A stretch of DNA of 64,000 bases from Streptomyces fodineus (GTDB lineage Bacteria > Actinomycetota > Actinomycetes > Streptomycetales > Streptomycetaceae). The notes below the pieces were generated by a model. The model did no database searches. It was not told the DNA's origin and saw only the letters and a list, made by a program, of their open reading frames with translations. Each line of letters opens with the position of its first letter. Positions within the stretch are counted from its first letter, which is position 1. Location: the NCBI RefSeq assembly GCF_001735805.1, contig NZ_CP017248.1:2728001-2792000 (forward strand), written 5' to 3'. Both the position numbers and the translations under genes were made by a program. This document shows, piece after piece, positions 51,245-64,000 of this stretch.

Positions 51245-54200
51245 CGCTCTCCCCGGGCGAGCTCTTCGTCCAGCAGCGAGAGAAGCTCGCCGGCTGATGC
51301 CGCACTGATCCGGCCGGCGATGCCGTCCGGTGAACCCTCGCCCGCCTTCGGACGGACTCGGCCCGGCAACTCGCCGAGCAGCGTGGCGATGAGGGTCTTC
51401 TCCTCCTCGGCGAGACCGGCGGCGGTGTCCTCCAGCCGAGCGCCCAGCTCTTCGATCTCCTTGGTCAGGCGGTCGGCCGGGGATTGCGGGTCGTCGCCGG
51501 AGCCCGGGTGCAGGCCCGCGTTCAGGAACTGGGCGAGGGCGCTCGCATTCGGGTGGTCGAACGCCAGCGTGGCGGGCAGCTTCAGGCCGGTCGCCGTCGC
51601 GAGCTTGTTCCGCAACTCCAGCGCCATGAGGGAGTCGATCCCGAGATCCTTGAACGCCATGGTGGAACCGATCCGCCCGGTGTCGGAGTGGCCGAGGACG
51701 ATCGCGGTCTGCGCCCGGACGGCATCGAGCAGCACGGCCTCGGCGTCGGCCCGCGGCAGCGACCTGACCTGCTGCGCGATCCCTGCGTCGGTGACCGGCC
51801 GGCTCCCCGGTCCGGTGGGAGTCCCGGTCAGGCCGCGCAACAGCGGGGATCCCACCGGGTCGGCCCCCGGCGCTCCCGGTGCCGGGAGGTTCAGACGCGC
51901 CGGCACCAGCACCGGCGTCTTGTCCCGGGAGATCGCCGCGTCGAAGAGCGCGAGCCCCTCGTGCGACGACATCGGCTGTACGCCCTGCCGTCGCAGGCGC
52001 GCGATGTCCGCCTCGCCGAGGTCGGCGCCCAGTTCGCTGCGCTGTGCCCAGTAGCCCCAGCACAACGAGCTGGCCGCCAGTCCCTCGGCGTGGCGGGCCT
52101 CCGCCAGCCCGTTGAGGAACGCGTTGGCCGCCGCGTAGTTGGCCTGCCCCGCTGTCCCGAGCACACTCGCGACCGAGGAGAACAGCACGAAGGCGGTCAG
52201 GTCCAGATGCCTGGTCAGCTCGTGCAGGTGCCAGGCGCCGTGCGCCTTCGGCGCCAGCACCGCGTCCACGCGGTCCTCGGTCAGCGCCTCGACGACCCCG
52301 TCGTCCAGCGCCGCCGCGCAGTGGATCACCGCCGTCAGCGGGTGCTCGCCGGGCACCGCGGCGATCAGTTCGGCGACGGAGCGGCGGTCCGAGACATCGC
52401 AGGCGACGATCTCGACGCGGGCGCCGGCCGTGGTCAGCTCCTCCCGCAGCCCCGCCGCCGCCGGAGCCGCCGGCCCCCGCCTGCTTGCCAGGACCAGCCG
52501 GCGCGCGCCGTGCCGCTCCACGAGGTGCCGGGCCAGCATCGCCCCGAGGCCGCTGGTGCCTCCCGTGATCAGTACCGTCCCGGAGTCCAGACGGGGCACG
52601 CGCCCCGCCGGGCCGGGCCACTTGTGGGCGTGCGTCAGTCGCGGGACGGTCATGGCGCCGGCCCGGATCCTGAGCTGGGGTTCTCCGGTTCCGGCCGCCG
52701 CTGGGACACAGGCCCACGAAGCGACGTGGTCGTCCGTGTCCACGAGCACGAACCGGTCCGGGTTCTCGGTCTGCGCGGTGCGCACGAATCCCCAGACCGC
52801 AGCTGCCGCGGGGTCGGTGCGGGGGTCCTCGCCGTCGTGGACCGCCTCGCGCGTCACGACGACCAGCCGTGAACCGGAGAACCGGTCGTCGGCGAGCCAG
52901 TCCTGCGTCCACCGCAGTACACGATGGAGGTGCCGCTCGACGACCGCGGGTGTGTCGTCGCCCCCGCCCGCCCGGTCGGTCCAGGCGACGACGACCGGCG
53001 GTATCTCCTGGCCGGAGGCGGCGAGTTCCCGGAGGTCGGCGAAGACCGCTGTGTCCCGGGCGAGGGCTGCGGTGACCTCGTCGGGCGCGCCCACCACCAC
53101 GTGCCGGCCCGCGGCTGCCCCGGACGGGAACGGGAGCGGGGTCCAGTCCACCCGGAACAGCGAGTCCTGCCGGTCGAAGCTCATCTCGGTCAACTGCCCG
53201 ACGTCCGCGGGCCGCAGGGACAGCGATGCGACACCGCCGACCGGTGCACCGTCCTGATCCGCCACGGCCACGGACAGCGCGTTCTCCCCCACGGGCGCGA
53301 GCCGGACGCGCAGCTCGGTCGGCCGGGCGGAGTTCAGGCGGATCCCCGTCCAGCGGTGCGGCAGCCATCCTTCGGGCCGGGAGTCGTCGACGAAGCGTCC
53401 CAGGCCGATCGGAACCAACGCGGCGTGGAGGGACGCCGGGTGGATCCGGAACCCGTCCGGAGCCGCGCCGCCGAGCGCGGTCGGTTCCACCTCCGCGAAC
53501 AGGACGTCGTCGCGGCGCCACACCTTCTTCAGGCCTTGTACGAGTGGACCGTGGCCGAAGCCGATGGCGGCGAGTGCGGCGTACGCGTCCTCGACGGGCA
53601 CGTCGGCCGCGCCTGTCGGAGGCCACGCGACGAGGTCTTCCTCCCGATGGGCTCCTGAGGTGCCGGGCCCGACGGCCCCGACGGCGTTCCGTGTCCACTC
53701 GGGTTCGCCCTCGGCCCGTGAGTGCACGCTGAACATCCGCTTGCCGTCGACGACGACGCGGATCTCGCGGTCGGCCGTTCGGGAGAGCACCAGCGGTGTC
53801 TCCAGCGTGAGTTCGTCGACGACGTCGCAGCCCACCCGGTGCGCCGCCCACGCCGCCATCTCGGCCAGCACCGTTCCCGGAACCAGCAGGGCGCCGTGGA
53901 CCACGTGATCGGCGAGCCACGGGTGGCGCTCCGGCGACAGGCGCCCGCTGCCCACCACTCCACCGTGCTCGCCGTCCTCGGGCAGATCGATCACAGCGTC
54001 GAGCAGCGGGTGGTCCGACGTGCTGCCGGCGGTGGTTTCGCCGGGGGTGCGCAGCCAGTACCGCTGCCGCTGGAAGGCGTACGTGGGCAACTCGACCCAG
54101 TGGCCCTCCTGGTCCCGGAACGCCGCTTCCCACGACACCGGGACGCCCGCCACGAAGGCCTCGGCCGCCGACCGGTACAACCGCGCCGGCCCGCCGTCGC

Positions 54201-56829
54201 CGCGGCGCAGCGTACCCACCACCACGCCACCGGTGCCGGGGGTGGTCTCGAGCATCTCCTGGATGTTGATCGTGAGCAGCGGGTGCGGGCTGACCTCGAT
54301 GACGGCGCCCTGCTCCCGGTCGAGGAGGCGTCGCATCGTGGCTTCGAACCGGACCGGTTCACGCAGGTTGCGGAACCAGTAGGCCGCGTCCAGCTCCGCG
54401 GTGTCGACCGGGCCACCGGTCACCGTCGAGTAGAACGCCACCGGCGAGGGCACGGGTGCGAGCCCGGCCAGCTCGTGCAGGAGCCGGTCCTCGAACTGGT
54501 CCATCAGCGGTGAGTGGCCGGGAACGCTCGCCGGGATCCACCGCGCGCGCACGCCGTCGGTTTCGCAGGCCGCGACCAGCTCCCTGACCGCCGAGGCCTC
54601 GCCCGAGACCGTCGTCGAGTTCGGTCCGTTGACCCCGGCGACCGCGATCCGGGCCCCCCACCGCGCCATCAGCTCCCGCACCCGGTGCTCGGGCAGCAGG
54701 ATCCCCGCCATGCCACCGTGCCCGGCGGTACTGGCCAGCAGCCGGGACCGCAGGGCCACGATCCTGGCCGCGTCCGGCAGCGTCAGGGCGCCCGCGACGC
54801 AGGCCGCGGCGATCTCGCCCTGGGAGTGACCGATCACCGCATCGGGGGTCACCCCCAGCGAAGCCCACACCCGGGCCAGTGACACCATCACCGCGAACAG
54901 CACCGGCTGGACGACGTCCACCCGGTCCAGGTCCGCCGCCTCCGGCCCCCCGCAGACGGTGTCGATCAACGACCAGGACAGCCACGGCGCCAGCGCCTGC
55001 TCGCACGCGCGCAGCTGCTCGGCGAAGACCGGGGACGACTCCCACAGCTCCCGCCCCATCCCCGCCCACTGCGACCCCTGGCCCGGGAACACGAACACCG
55101 TCCTGTCCGCCGGCCGCGCCACGCCGGAGACCACGCCGGCGGAGCTGCCCGCGTCCCCCCGGGCAGCGGCGGCCAGGCCGGCGAGCAGCTCGTCCCGGTC
55201 CGCACCGATCACCACCTGGCGGTGCTCGAACAGGGAACGCGTCGTCACCAGCGAACGCCCCACCGCGGCGATGGGCAGGGCCGCGTCCGCGGCCACGCTC
55301 TCCCCCAGCCGCAGCGCCTGTTCCCGCAGCGCCTGCGCCGACCGCCCCGACAGCACCCACGGCACCACTGCGGGGGCGCCGGCAAACGTCTGATCGGTGG
55401 CGGGGCCCCCGGCCGGACGCGCCACGGCGTCCTCCCGCTCGGGCGCCTCCTCCAGGATGAGATGCGCGTTCGTGCCGCTGACTCCGAAGGACGACACCCC
55501 GGCGCGCCGGGGCCGCCCCGGTGCGCTCGGCCACTCCCTCGCGTCGACCAGCAGCTCCACCGCCCCCGACGACCAGTCCACGTGCGTGGTCGGGCGGTCC
55601 ACGTGCAGCGTCCTGGGCAACACTCCGTGGCGCATCGCCATGATCATCTTGATCATTCCGCCGACACCCGCAGCCGCCTGTGTGTGGCCGATGTTCGACT
55701 TCAGCGACCCCAGCCAGAGCGGGCTGCCGGGATCCCGGTCCTGCCCGTAGGTGGCCAGCAGCGCCTCCGCCTCGATGGGGTCGCCGAGCCTCGTGCCGGT
55801 GCCGTGCGCCTCCACCGCGTCCACCTCGCCGGGCGACAGCCCGGCATCGGCCAGGGCCGCCCGTATGACCCGCCGCTGGGCCGGCTCGCTGGGCGCGGTC
55901 AAGCCGTTGGACGCCCCGTCCTGGTTGATCGCCGAACCCCTGATCACCGCCCAGATCCGACGCCCGTGACGTCGCGCCTCCGACAGCCGCTCCAGCACCA
56001 GCACACCCGCGCCCTCGCCCCAGCCGGTTCCGTCGGCCGCCTCCGCGAACGACTTGCACCGCCCGTCGACCGACAGACCCCGCTGTCGGGCGAGCTCCAC
56101 GAACAGCGCCGGAGTCGGCAGCACCGACACCCCACCGGCCAGCGCCAACCCGCACTCACCGGAACGCAGGGACCGCACGGCCTGGTGGACGGCGACCAGC
56201 GAGGAGGAGCACGCGGTGTCCACCGACACCGCGGGACCGGCCAGACCCAGCACGTAGGCGACCCGGCCCGAGGCGACGCTGGTGTACGTCCCGGTGATGC
56301 CGAAACCCTCCACCTCGGCGGCTGCCCCGCCGCCCATCCGCGGGCCGTAGTCGACCCCGTAGATCCCGGTGAACACCCCGGTCTGCGAACCCCGCAACCG
56401 GTCAGGGTCGATACCCGCCCGTTCCAGCGCTTCCCACGACGTCTCCAGCATCAGCCGCTGCTGCGGATCCATCGCCAGCGCCTCGCGCGGGCTGATCCCG
56501 AAGAATGCCGCGTCGAAGTCCGCGAGGCCGGACAGGAACCCGCCCGACCGCGTGTACGTCTTCCCGCGCGCCTCGGGATCCGGGTCGTACAGCGCCTCCA
56601 CGTCCCACCCGCGGTCGCGCGGGAAGTCGGCCATCGCGTCCACCCCGTCGGACACGACTGCCCACAGCCCTTCGGGCGACGTCACCCCACCCGGGAAGCG
56701 ACACCCCACACCCACGACTGCGACGGGTTCGCGAGCGGACTCCTCCAGCTCGCGCACCCGCTCGCGCAGGGACTGCGCATCGCCGACGGCGCGTCGCAAG
56801 TAGGACCGGAGCTTGTCGACATCCTCCAC
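51241..56829 (-). CDS. Type I PKS module KS-AT-(DH)-KR-ACP with unusual extender AT
   Basis: The 1862-residue protein starts with a docking helix ([22 protein letters not shown]), then KS at ~35-455 (active Cys207 in DTACSSSL) and AT at ~575-880. The AT combines GHSQGE with VPGH in place of YASH or HAFH, a pattern of ATs for ethylmalonyl or bulkier units. The DH-like domain (~940-1200) keeps [10 protein letters not shown] but has His1135 instead of the catalytic Asp (HPASLHAAL), so it is probably dead. The KR at ~1415-1595 is intact with LDD (B-type), and the ACP site is [10 protein letters not shown] near 1731. The expected product is a beta-hydroxy unit with an alkyl branch. The GTG start follows GGGGAGG. 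Confidence 0.93.
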   Translation of the reverse strand: MEDVDKLRSYLRRAVGDAQSLRERVRELEESAREPVAVVGVGCRFPGGVTSPEGLWAVVSDGVDAMADFPRDRGWDVEALYDPDPEARGKTYTRSGGFLSGLADFDAAFFGISPREALAMDPQQRLMLETSWEALERAGIDPDRLRGSQTGVFTGIYGVDYGPRMGGGAAAEVEGFGITGTYTSVASGRVAYVLGLAGPAVSVDTACSSSLVAVHQAVRSLRSGECGLALAGGVSVLPTPALFVELARQRGLSVDGRCKSFAEAADGTGWGEGAGVLVLERLSEARRHGRRIWAVIRGSAINQDGASNGLTAPSEPAQRRVIRAALADAGLSPGEVDAVEAHGTGTRLGDPIEAEALLATYGQDRDPGSPLWLGSLKSNIGHTQAAAGVGGMIKMIMAMRHGVLPRTLHVDRPTTHVDWSSGAVELLVDAREWPSAPGRPRRAGVSSFGVSGTNAHLILEEAPEREDAVARPAGGPATDQTFAGAPAVVPWVLSGRSAQALREQALRLGESVAADAALPIAAVGRSLVTTRSLFEHRQVVIGADRDELLAGLAAAARGDAGSSAGVVSGVARPADRTVFVFPGQGSQWAGMGRELWESSPVFAEQLRACEQALAPWLSWSLIDTVCGGPEAADLDRVDVVQPVLFAVMVSLARVWASLGVTPDAVIGHSQGEIAAACVAGALTLPDAARIVALRSRLLASTAGHGGMAGILLPEHRVRELMARWGARIAVAGVNGPNSTTVSGEASAVRELVAACETDGVRARWIPASVPGHSPLMDQFEDRLLHELAGLAPVPSPVAFYSTVTGGPVDTAELDAAYWFRNLREPVRFEATMRRLLDREQGAVIEVSPHPLLTINIQEMLETTPGTGGVVVGTLRRGDGGPARLYRSAAEAFVAGVPVSWEAAFRDQEGHWVELPTYAFQRQRYWLRTPGETTAGSTSDHPLLDAVIDLPEDGEHGGVVGSGRLSPERHPWLADHVVHGALLVPGTVLAEMAAWAAHRVGCDVVDELTLETPLVLSRTADREIRVVVDGKRMFSVHSRAEGEPEWTRNAVGAVGPGTSGAHREEDLVAWPPTGAADVPVEDAYAALAAIGFGHGPLVQGLKKVWRRDDVLFAEVEPTALGGAAPDGFRIHPASLHAALVPIGLGRFVDDSRPEGWLPHRWTGIRLNSARPTELRVRLAPVGENALSVAVADQDGAPVGGVASLSLRPADVGQLTEMSFDRQDSLFRVDWTPLPFPSGAAAGRHVVVGAPDEVTAALARDTAVFADLRELAASGQEIPPVVVAWTDRAGGGDDTPAVVERHLHRVLRWTQDWLADDRFSGSRLVVVTREAVHDGEDPRTDPAAAAVWGFVRTAQTENPDRFVLVDTDDHVASWACVPAAAGTGEPQLRIRAGAMTVPRLTHAHKWPGPAGRVPRLDSGTVLITGGTSGLGAMLARHLVERHGARRLVLASRRGPAAPAAAGLREELTTAGARVEIVACDVSDRRSVAELIAAVPGEHPLTAVIHCAAALDDGVVEALTEDRVDAVLAPKAHGAWHLHELTRHLDLTAFVLFSSVASVLGTAGQANYAAANAFLNGLAEARHAEGLAASSLCWGYWAQRSELGADLGEADIARLRRQGVQPMSSHEGLALFDAAISRDKTPVLVPARLNLPAPGAPGADPVGSPLLRGLTGTPTGPGSRPVTDAGIAQQVRSLPRADAEAVLLDAVRAQTAIVLGHSDTGRIGSTMAFKDLGIDSLMALELRNKLATATGLKLPATLAFDHPNASALAQFLNAGLHPGSGDDPQSPADRLTKEIEELGARLEDTAAGLAEEEKTLIATLLGELPGRVRPKAGEGSPDGIAGRISAASAGELLSLLDEELARGER

Positions 56830-56869
56830 CAGGGCCTCCCCGAACGGTTGCTTGGACGAACAGGTGGTG

Positions 56870-59965
<3,096 letters not shown>

Positions 59966-60017
59966 ACGCATCCCTTCCGGTTCCCTCGGCGCACGGCGCT
60001 GCCGGGCTGCATCGTCC

Positions 60018-60755
60018 TCACCGCCAGGAGGTCAGCAGCTTCAGCAGCTCCTCCGGCGCGTCCATGAAGTCGTAGTGGCCGCCGTCGACCACCCGGATGT
60101 CGACCGCGTCCGAGTACCGACGCCACGCCGCAAGGTCGTCGAGGCTCACGCCGGGGTCGTCGCGCCAGTGCAGTACGACGACGGGGCAGCGCACGGCGAC
60201 CGGCTCCGCCCGCCGGTACGCACCCGCGGCGGCGTGATCACGGAGCAGCACGGCCAGGCCCAGGTCGATCATGTCCGGCCGTGGCTCGATCCCCCGGCTG
60301 CGGATGAACGATTCCACCTCGGCGCGCAGTTCGGGTTCGGACATGGTGAGCATCGGATCGCGTGAGGCGTCGTGCGGTGCCGGCTGGCCCGACACGAAGA
60401 GGCAGTCCGGACCGGGCAGGCCCAGGTCGGTGAGCCGGACCACGGTCTCGAACGCGGGCAGCGCGCCCGCGCAGTGCGCGAAGAACGCGAACGGCCGATC
60501 GAGCAGCGGCACCAGGGCGGGGACCAGGTCCGCGGCAAGGTTCTCGTAGGTGCCGTAGTGGGGATGGGCCAGCCGGTTCTCGCGGCCGGGGAACTGCACC
60601 GGGCAGACCTCGATGTCGTCGAGCACGGCCGGCCAGGCGCTGAAGGCCGAAGCCCCGGCCCCGGAGAAGGGGAAGCAGAAGATCCGGGCGGCGTGGTCGG
60701 CGGACGGCGGACGGACGAACCACGGCGAGGTGGAGCCGGTGGAGCCGGATGTCAT
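60018..60755 (-). CDS. Thioesterase-family hydrolase with a cysteine nucleophile
   Basis: The 245-residue alpha/beta hydrolase has the overall look of a type II thioesterase (FCFPFSGAGASAFSAWPAVL near the N-terminus, VVDGGHYDFM with the catalytic His). The nucleophile elbow is FAHCAGALPA: Cys95 replaces the usual Ser of GHSxG, and the first Gly is Ala. Cysteine thioesterases are less hydrolytic and can favour acyl transfer. It could shuttle an aminoacyl group between carrier proteins, or edit the PKS. The start overlaps the P450 stop by 4 bp, so P450, thioesterase and carrier protein form a coupled set. Confidence 0.85.
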   Translation of the reverse strand: MTSGSTGSTSPWFVRPPSADHAARIFCFPFSGAGASAFSAWPAVLDDIEVCPVQFPGRENRLAHPHYGTYENLAADLVPALVPLLDRPFAFFAHCAGALPAFETVVRLTDLGLPGPDCLFVSGQPAPHDASRDPMLTMSEPELRAEVESFIRSRGIEPRPDMIDLGLAVLLRDHAAAGAYRRAEPVAVRCPVVVLHWRDDPGVSLDDLAAWRRYSDAVDIRVVDGGHYDFMDAPEELLKLLTSWR

Positions 60756-62002
60756 GGCGTCTTTCGTTTCCTGGCGACGATGGGGAGGTGGGTCATCCCG
60801 GCGATGAAGTACGACCGCAGGTGCTGCGGTTCGCCGGCGAGCTCGATCGATCCGAACCGCTGGAGCAGTTCCTCGAAGAAGATGCGCAGCGTGAGCCGGG
60901 CCAGCGGTGCCCCGACGCAGAAGTGCGGCCCGAACCCGAACGCGACCTGGCGCTTCGCGCCGCTCCGGGTGATGTCGAACTCATGCGGGTCGGGGAACTG
61001 GGACTCGTCCCGGTTGGCCGACCCGATCCAGGCCACAACCGCCCCGCCGGCCGGGACCGTGCCCTGGCCGATCCGGGTGTCGTGCACCGCGTACCGCATG
61101 AAGTTGCACGCGGCCGATGTCCAGCGCAGCCCTTCCTCGACCATGTTCGGGACCAGCGAGGGGTCGGCATGCGCCTTCCCGAACTGCTCGGGCCGCTCGA
61201 TGAGCGCGTGCACCATGCCCGAGACGGTGTGCGGCGTCGTCACGTTGGCGCCCAGGAGAATGCTGTAGCCGTCGAGGGCGATCTCCTCGTCGGTCAGCGG
61301 CGCGTCTCCCGCGCGGACGCTCATGAGATGGTCGAGCAGGCTCCCGTCCTCGCCTCCGGTGTGCCTGCGCCGTTTGACCCAGTCGGTGACGTAGGTGACG
61401 AGTTCGTGGTGCGAGATGGCCAGCGTCGCGGCCTCGCTGCCGTGCCGGAAGTGCGGGTCCGAGGGTGCCGTCACCATCGCGGTCAGCTGCACGAGTTCGC
61501 CCCAGTCCCGCTCCGGGATCCCCAGGATCGGGCCCGTGACGATCGCCGGGAGGAGCAGCGCCTGCTCGGCGAGGTCGAAAGGGCCGCCGTCGAGCGCCGG
61601 TTCGAGGAAGGCCACGATCGCTCGCCGGATCCGGTCCCGCCAGGACGACACGGACCGCGCGGTGAGTCTGGCGCCGATCGCCCTGCGGACCTCGGTGTGT
61701 CGCGGCGGATCGGTGGACGTCATCAGCTTGCCCGCCGCGACGTCGTCCACCCCGAGGTGGGTGACCACCGTGCCGCGCTCCGAGGTGAACTCCCGGTGGT
61801 CGCCGAGCACGCGGCACACGTCGTCGTATCGAGTCACCGACCAGAACTCCCTGCCGTCCGGCAGGACCTGGTGGTGCAGGGGCGCCTTCGCCCGCATCAC
61901 GTCCCAGACGGCGTGCGGATCGCCGGACGTGTAGAGATCCAGGTCGAACAGGTCGACGCGGCCGAGGTCGACGTCGTTGCCGGTACCCGGTGTCAACCTC
62001 AC
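60752..62002 (-). CDS. Cytochrome P450
   Basis: The 416-residue P450 has the heme loop FGFGPHFCVGAPLAR with the cysteine ligand and an EGLRW ExxR helix. The I-helix reads LLGANVTTPHTV, with Asn in place of the usual AGxDT acidic residue. It hydroxylates a substrate with O2 and electrons from ferredoxin. Coupled overlaps with the carrier protein gene upstream (GTGA) and the Cys-thioesterase downstream suggest it acts on a carrier-bound amino acid (beta- or N-hydroxylation); C2-hydroxylation of the polyketide acid is the alternative. It starts with GTG at 62002. Confidence 0.92.
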   Translation of the reverse strand: MRLTPGTGNDVDLGRVDLFDLDLYTSGDPHAVWDVMRAKAPLHHQVLPDGREFWSVTRYDDVCRVLGDHREFTSERGTVVTHLGVDDVAAGKLMTSTDPPRHTEVRRAIGARLTARSVSSWRDRIRRAIVAFLEPALDGGPFDLAEQALLLPAIVTGPILGIPERDWGELVQLTAMVTAPSDPHFRHGSEAATLAISHHELVTYVTDWVKRRRHTGGEDGSLLDHLMSVRAGDAPLTDEEIALDGYSILLGANVTTPHTVSGMVHALIERPEQFGKAHADPSLVPNMVEEGLRWTSAACNFMRYAVHDTRIGQGTVPAGGAVVAWIGSANRDESQFPDPHEFDITRSGAKRQVAFGFGPHFCVGAPLARLTLRIFFEELLQRFGSIELAGEPQHLRSYFIAGMTHLPIVARKRKTP

Positions 62003-62310
62003 GTCCGTGCCCTCCCCCGGGCGATCAGCTCGGCGACCCGGGCCGGGGTCTGCGCCAGGTAGAAGGCGCGCACGGACAGTTCGACTCCGTAGTCCCGGGC
62101 CACACGGTCGATGATCCGGATCCCGATCAGGGAATTGCCGCCCAGCGCGAAGAAGTCATCATCCGCCCCGACCTCGCAACCGTCGAGGTACTCCCGCCAC
62201 AGCGCCGCGATCTCGTGCACGAGTGACACCGGCGCACTCGAAGGCGCGGCTTGTGGTTCTGCCGCCTCGTCCTGTCCACCTCGCTGGTGGCCGCGCGGCT
62301 CCAATTCCAT
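61999..62310 (-). CDS. Free-standing carrier protein (GGNS variant)
   Basis: The 103-residue carrier domain has the phosphopantetheine site FFALGGNSLIGIRII, with Asn for Asp before the acceptor serine. The ATG at 62310 is preceded by AAGGAAAGG. About 30 residues of linker-like sequence come before the domain. It is the first gene of the minus-strand PKS/NRPS operon and is coupled to the P450, so it probably carries the P450 substrate. No dedicated adenylation gene is adjacent; the one at 19560-21179 or one outside the window would have to load it. Confidence 0.88.
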   Translation of the reverse strand: MELEPRGHQRGGQDEAAEPQAAPSSAPVSLVHEIAALWREYLDGCEVGADDDFFALGGNSLIGIRIIDRVARDYGVELSVRAFYLAQTPARVAELIARGRART

Positions 62311-62708
62311 TGCCAGCCTTTCCTTCACCACCGACCGGGAACACCCGCCCACGCCATTGCCGACCCAGCTGCCGTCCCCGGTGTCCGGTGGAGATATTGA
62401 TGGAAATCGTGCCGTCCGGGGAACCCCGTGCCGGAGATGACGGTGCGGACACTTTGCCGGGCAACGGTTGTCCCGCCGACAGGACAGCAATGGGCTCTTC
62501 CGATCCTGCCCGGCTCGACCGTCCATGTCACCCGTCCACGGGCCGGCACCGTTCCGGCCGGGCACAGATCAGTCCGAACCAACACCCGGTCACGCAAGGC
62601 CATAGGCAGTCGTGTCGTTGCCATCGAAACTTCGCAGAATTATGGTGACGACCGGGAGACAGGTTCAGCATCTTCTGGCCGAACAATCAAGTACTGAAGG
62701 AGATTTCG
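62311..62708. other. Divergent promoter region of the two main operons
   Basis: 398 bp between the minus-strand PKS/NRPS operon and the plus-strand oxygenase genes. No gene was supported here. It must hold promoters in both directions and is the natural place for SARP or LmbU binding. An imperfect inverted repeat TTGTCC-n8-GGACAGCAA lies near 62468-62490. Confidence 0.55.
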
Positions 62709-63545
62709 TTGCTTAAGTCGCAACGACTTGCGATGCTACCCATCGACTCGTACGATCTCGATTCCGAATTCTCTGTGGTGGACCACCACGACTACGGAGG
62801 CGAGTATGATGCCCTCACCTTCGGATCGTGGTCGTCCCACGTGCTGGCCAATGGCAGCGGCGTCGAATCCGACGACGCCTTCCGCCCGCACGACGGCAGC
62901 CTGACCCTCACTGAGCTGGGCAGGCAGCTGCCCGGCATCATGTCCCTGGTGACCGATCACTTTTCCCTGGACCGGTTGCAGTGGGTGCGCGTCTTCAGTC
63001 TCCGTGACGGAATCATGACCCCGCACGTCGACTTCCTTGAATTCGCCGAGCCAGGCACCAGGTTGCAGATTCCGCTGCGTACCAGCGAGGAATCCCTGCA
63101 TTCCGAGAATGACATCGTCTATCACCTCCGCCGCGGTGAAGTGTGGAAGATACACACCACTGACCCTCATTCTGCGTGCAGCTCCGCCGGCACCGCCCGG
63201 CTCTCCCTCTGTCTCGACTTCTCGGGCGCCGAGGAGCCCGTTGAGATCCGCAACGACATTCCCGCAACGGAGTCGATCCGCATCATCGAACGGCCTGAGG
63301 CGACCGAAGCGGAGATCGAAGAACTCCTGGAATCCGGCCGGAATTGGACCCCGGCGACCATGCGGTCGGCCTTCCGCCGCTTCGCCGAGCTCCACTTCGA
63401 GCGGCACGCGCATGCCGCCGCGACGTTCGACTGGTACGTCGAGGCCGCGCGTCGCGCCGGGGACGCCGACATGGTCGCAAAAGCCGAGGCCTACCGCACG
63501 TACTGCATCGGGAAGCGGACCTACGGGGAGGAGTTCGTCTGGTGA
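62709..63545 (+). CDS. Proline-3-hydroxylase-like Fe(II)/2-oxoglutarate oxygenase
   Basis: The 278-residue product resembles the aspartyl/asparaginyl hydroxylase and L-proline cis-3-hydroxylase group. It has VRVFSLRDGIMTPHVDFLEFA with the His-x-Asp iron ligands, RLQIPLRTSEESLHSE, and HLRRGEVWKIHTTDPHSACSSAGTARLSLCLDF with the distal His and the Arg that binds 2-oxoglutarate (motifs split along the chain). It most likely hydroxylates a cyclic or linear amino acid such as proline, pipecolate or piperazate. The start is a TTG, chosen because GAAGGAG lies 7 bp upstream and no better start is near. Confidence 0.82.
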   Translation: MLKSQRLAMLPIDSYDLDSEFSVVDHHDYGGEYDALTFGSWSSHVLANGSGVESDDAFRPHDGSLTLTELGRQLPGIMSLVTDHFSLDRLQWVRVFSLRDGIMTPHVDFLEFAEPGTRLQIPLRTSEESLHSENDIVYHLRRGEVWKIHTTDPHSACSSAGTARLSLCLDFSGAEEPVEIRNDIPATESIRIIERPEATEAEIEELLESGRNWTPATMRSAFRRFAELHFERHAHAAATFDWYVEAARRAGDADMVAKAEAYRTYCIGKRTYGEEFVW

Positions 63546-63607
63546 GGACGTCCTCACGGACGGGGACAGCGAACAGGTACCTGGCACACCTGAGAAGGGG
63601 CTGACGT

Positions 63608-64000
63608 GTGAACACAATTGACGACGTAGTTCTGGAAAAGGCTGCGGCGGAATACGCCGAACAAGGCTTCTACATCATCCGAGACGTCGTGCCCGAGGAT
63701 GTCCTGGAGGAGGCACGTGCCCACGTCGAGTGGCTCACCCGGAAGTATCCGGATCTGCGTCCCGAGCACTTCCACCACCCGCTGATCCGCAATGACGCCT
63801 TCTGGGCACGTCTGGTCTCGGATCCCCGTCTGGTGGACATCGCGGAGTTCTTCCTCGGTCCGGACGTGGCATGCTTCACAGCCCACTACATCTGCAAGCC
63901 CCCGTACGACGGACAGCCCGTGCTGTGGCACCAGGACGGGGCGTACTGGACGCTGAGTCCGATGGAGGCGCTGACGGTGTGGCTGGCCGTCGACGAGAGC
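63608..64000 (+). CDS. Phytanoyl-CoA dioxygenase-family oxygenase (3' end missing)
   Basis: The first 131 codons are present and the frame is open at the right edge. The sequence DDVVLEKAAAEYAEQGFYIIRDVV and the iron-binding WHQDGAYW are typical of PhyH-type Fe(II)/2-oxoglutarate enzymes. The GTG at 63608 is preceded by GAAGGGG. It follows the proline-hydroxylase-like gene by 62 bp, so the two are probably one operon and both tailor amino acids or the acyl chain. Confidence 0.85.
   Translation, partial: MNTIDDVVLEKAAAEYAEQGFYIIRDVVPEDVLEEARAHVEWLTRKYPDLRPEHFHHPLIRNDAFWARLVSDPRLVDIAEFFLGPDVACFTAHYICKPPYDGQPVLWHQDGAYWTLSPMEALTVWLAVDES

Noticed and set aside
51245..54133. Upstream extension of the fully reducing PKS frame to 54133
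   Set aside because: The extra residues are arginine/glycine-rich noise antisense-like to the preceding PKS; the docking helix and KS begin after the ATG at 51244.

Overview
The window is high-GC actinomycete DNA, almost certainly from a Streptomyces. The evidence is the codon use, an AcnA/MurA2 gene pair of the streptomycete type, SARP- and LmbU-type antibiotic regulators, and rare TTA (bldA-type) codons in five genes. No RNA genes or CRISPR arrays were seen.

Layout. (1) 1-8.1 kb is chromosomal flank: the 3' part of a sensor/SpoIIE-type phosphatase, a decayed sensor-kinase relic blown up into an 84-bp tandem array, aconitase, and a MurA-type enolpyruvyl transferase with an N-terminal helix-turn-helix. 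(2) 8.3-27 kb is the left arm of a natural-product cluster: crotonyl-CoA carboxylase/reductase, a frameshifted FAD monooxygenase flanked by a duplicated promoter, an aminotransferase, a catalytically degenerate IS701-like protein, an LmbU-like regulator, a KtzT-like piperazate synthase, a methyltransferase coupled to a B12-radical SAM enzyme, a free carrier protein and adenylation protein, a type II thioesterase, a KtzI-like ornithine N-hydroxylase, a phosphopantetheinyl transferase, and two deoxysugar enzymes. (3) 27.3-30.8 kb holds a DrrAB-like ABC exporter, a DUF4097 protein and a ribbon-helix-helix regulator. (4) 31-37 kb holds more deoxysugar genes, a second degenerate IS701-like protein, a sugar O-methyltransferase and a glycosyltransferase. 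(5) 37.3-62.3 kb is a minus-strand block: a SARP regulator, one NRPS module, four type I PKS proteins, a thioesterase, a P450 and a carrier protein. (6) 62.7-64 kb starts a plus-strand block with two Fe/2-oxoglutarate-type oxygenases, the second cut by the window edge.

How it works together (inference). Read 5' to 3' on the minus strand, the PKS is KSQ-AT-ACP; KS-AT-(DH)-KR-ACP; KS-AT-DH-ER-KR-ACP; KS-AT-ACP, followed by a condensation domain. This predicts a propionyl-primed chain with a 7-hydroxyl, an unusual C6 branch, two methylenes, a 3-ketone and a 2-methyl. That is the skeleton that closes to the tetrahydropyranyl hydroxypropanoyl side chain of azinothricin-type hexadepsipeptides. The KtzI/KtzT pair would supply piperazic acid, a hallmark of the same family. 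The sugar genes and glycosyltransferase suggest a glycosylated member (mollemycin A is the glyco-hexadepsipeptide I know of; this match is recalled, not tested). No terminal NRPS thioesterase and almost no peptide-forming NRPS lie here, so the depsipeptide synthetases must lie beyond the right edge or elsewhere.
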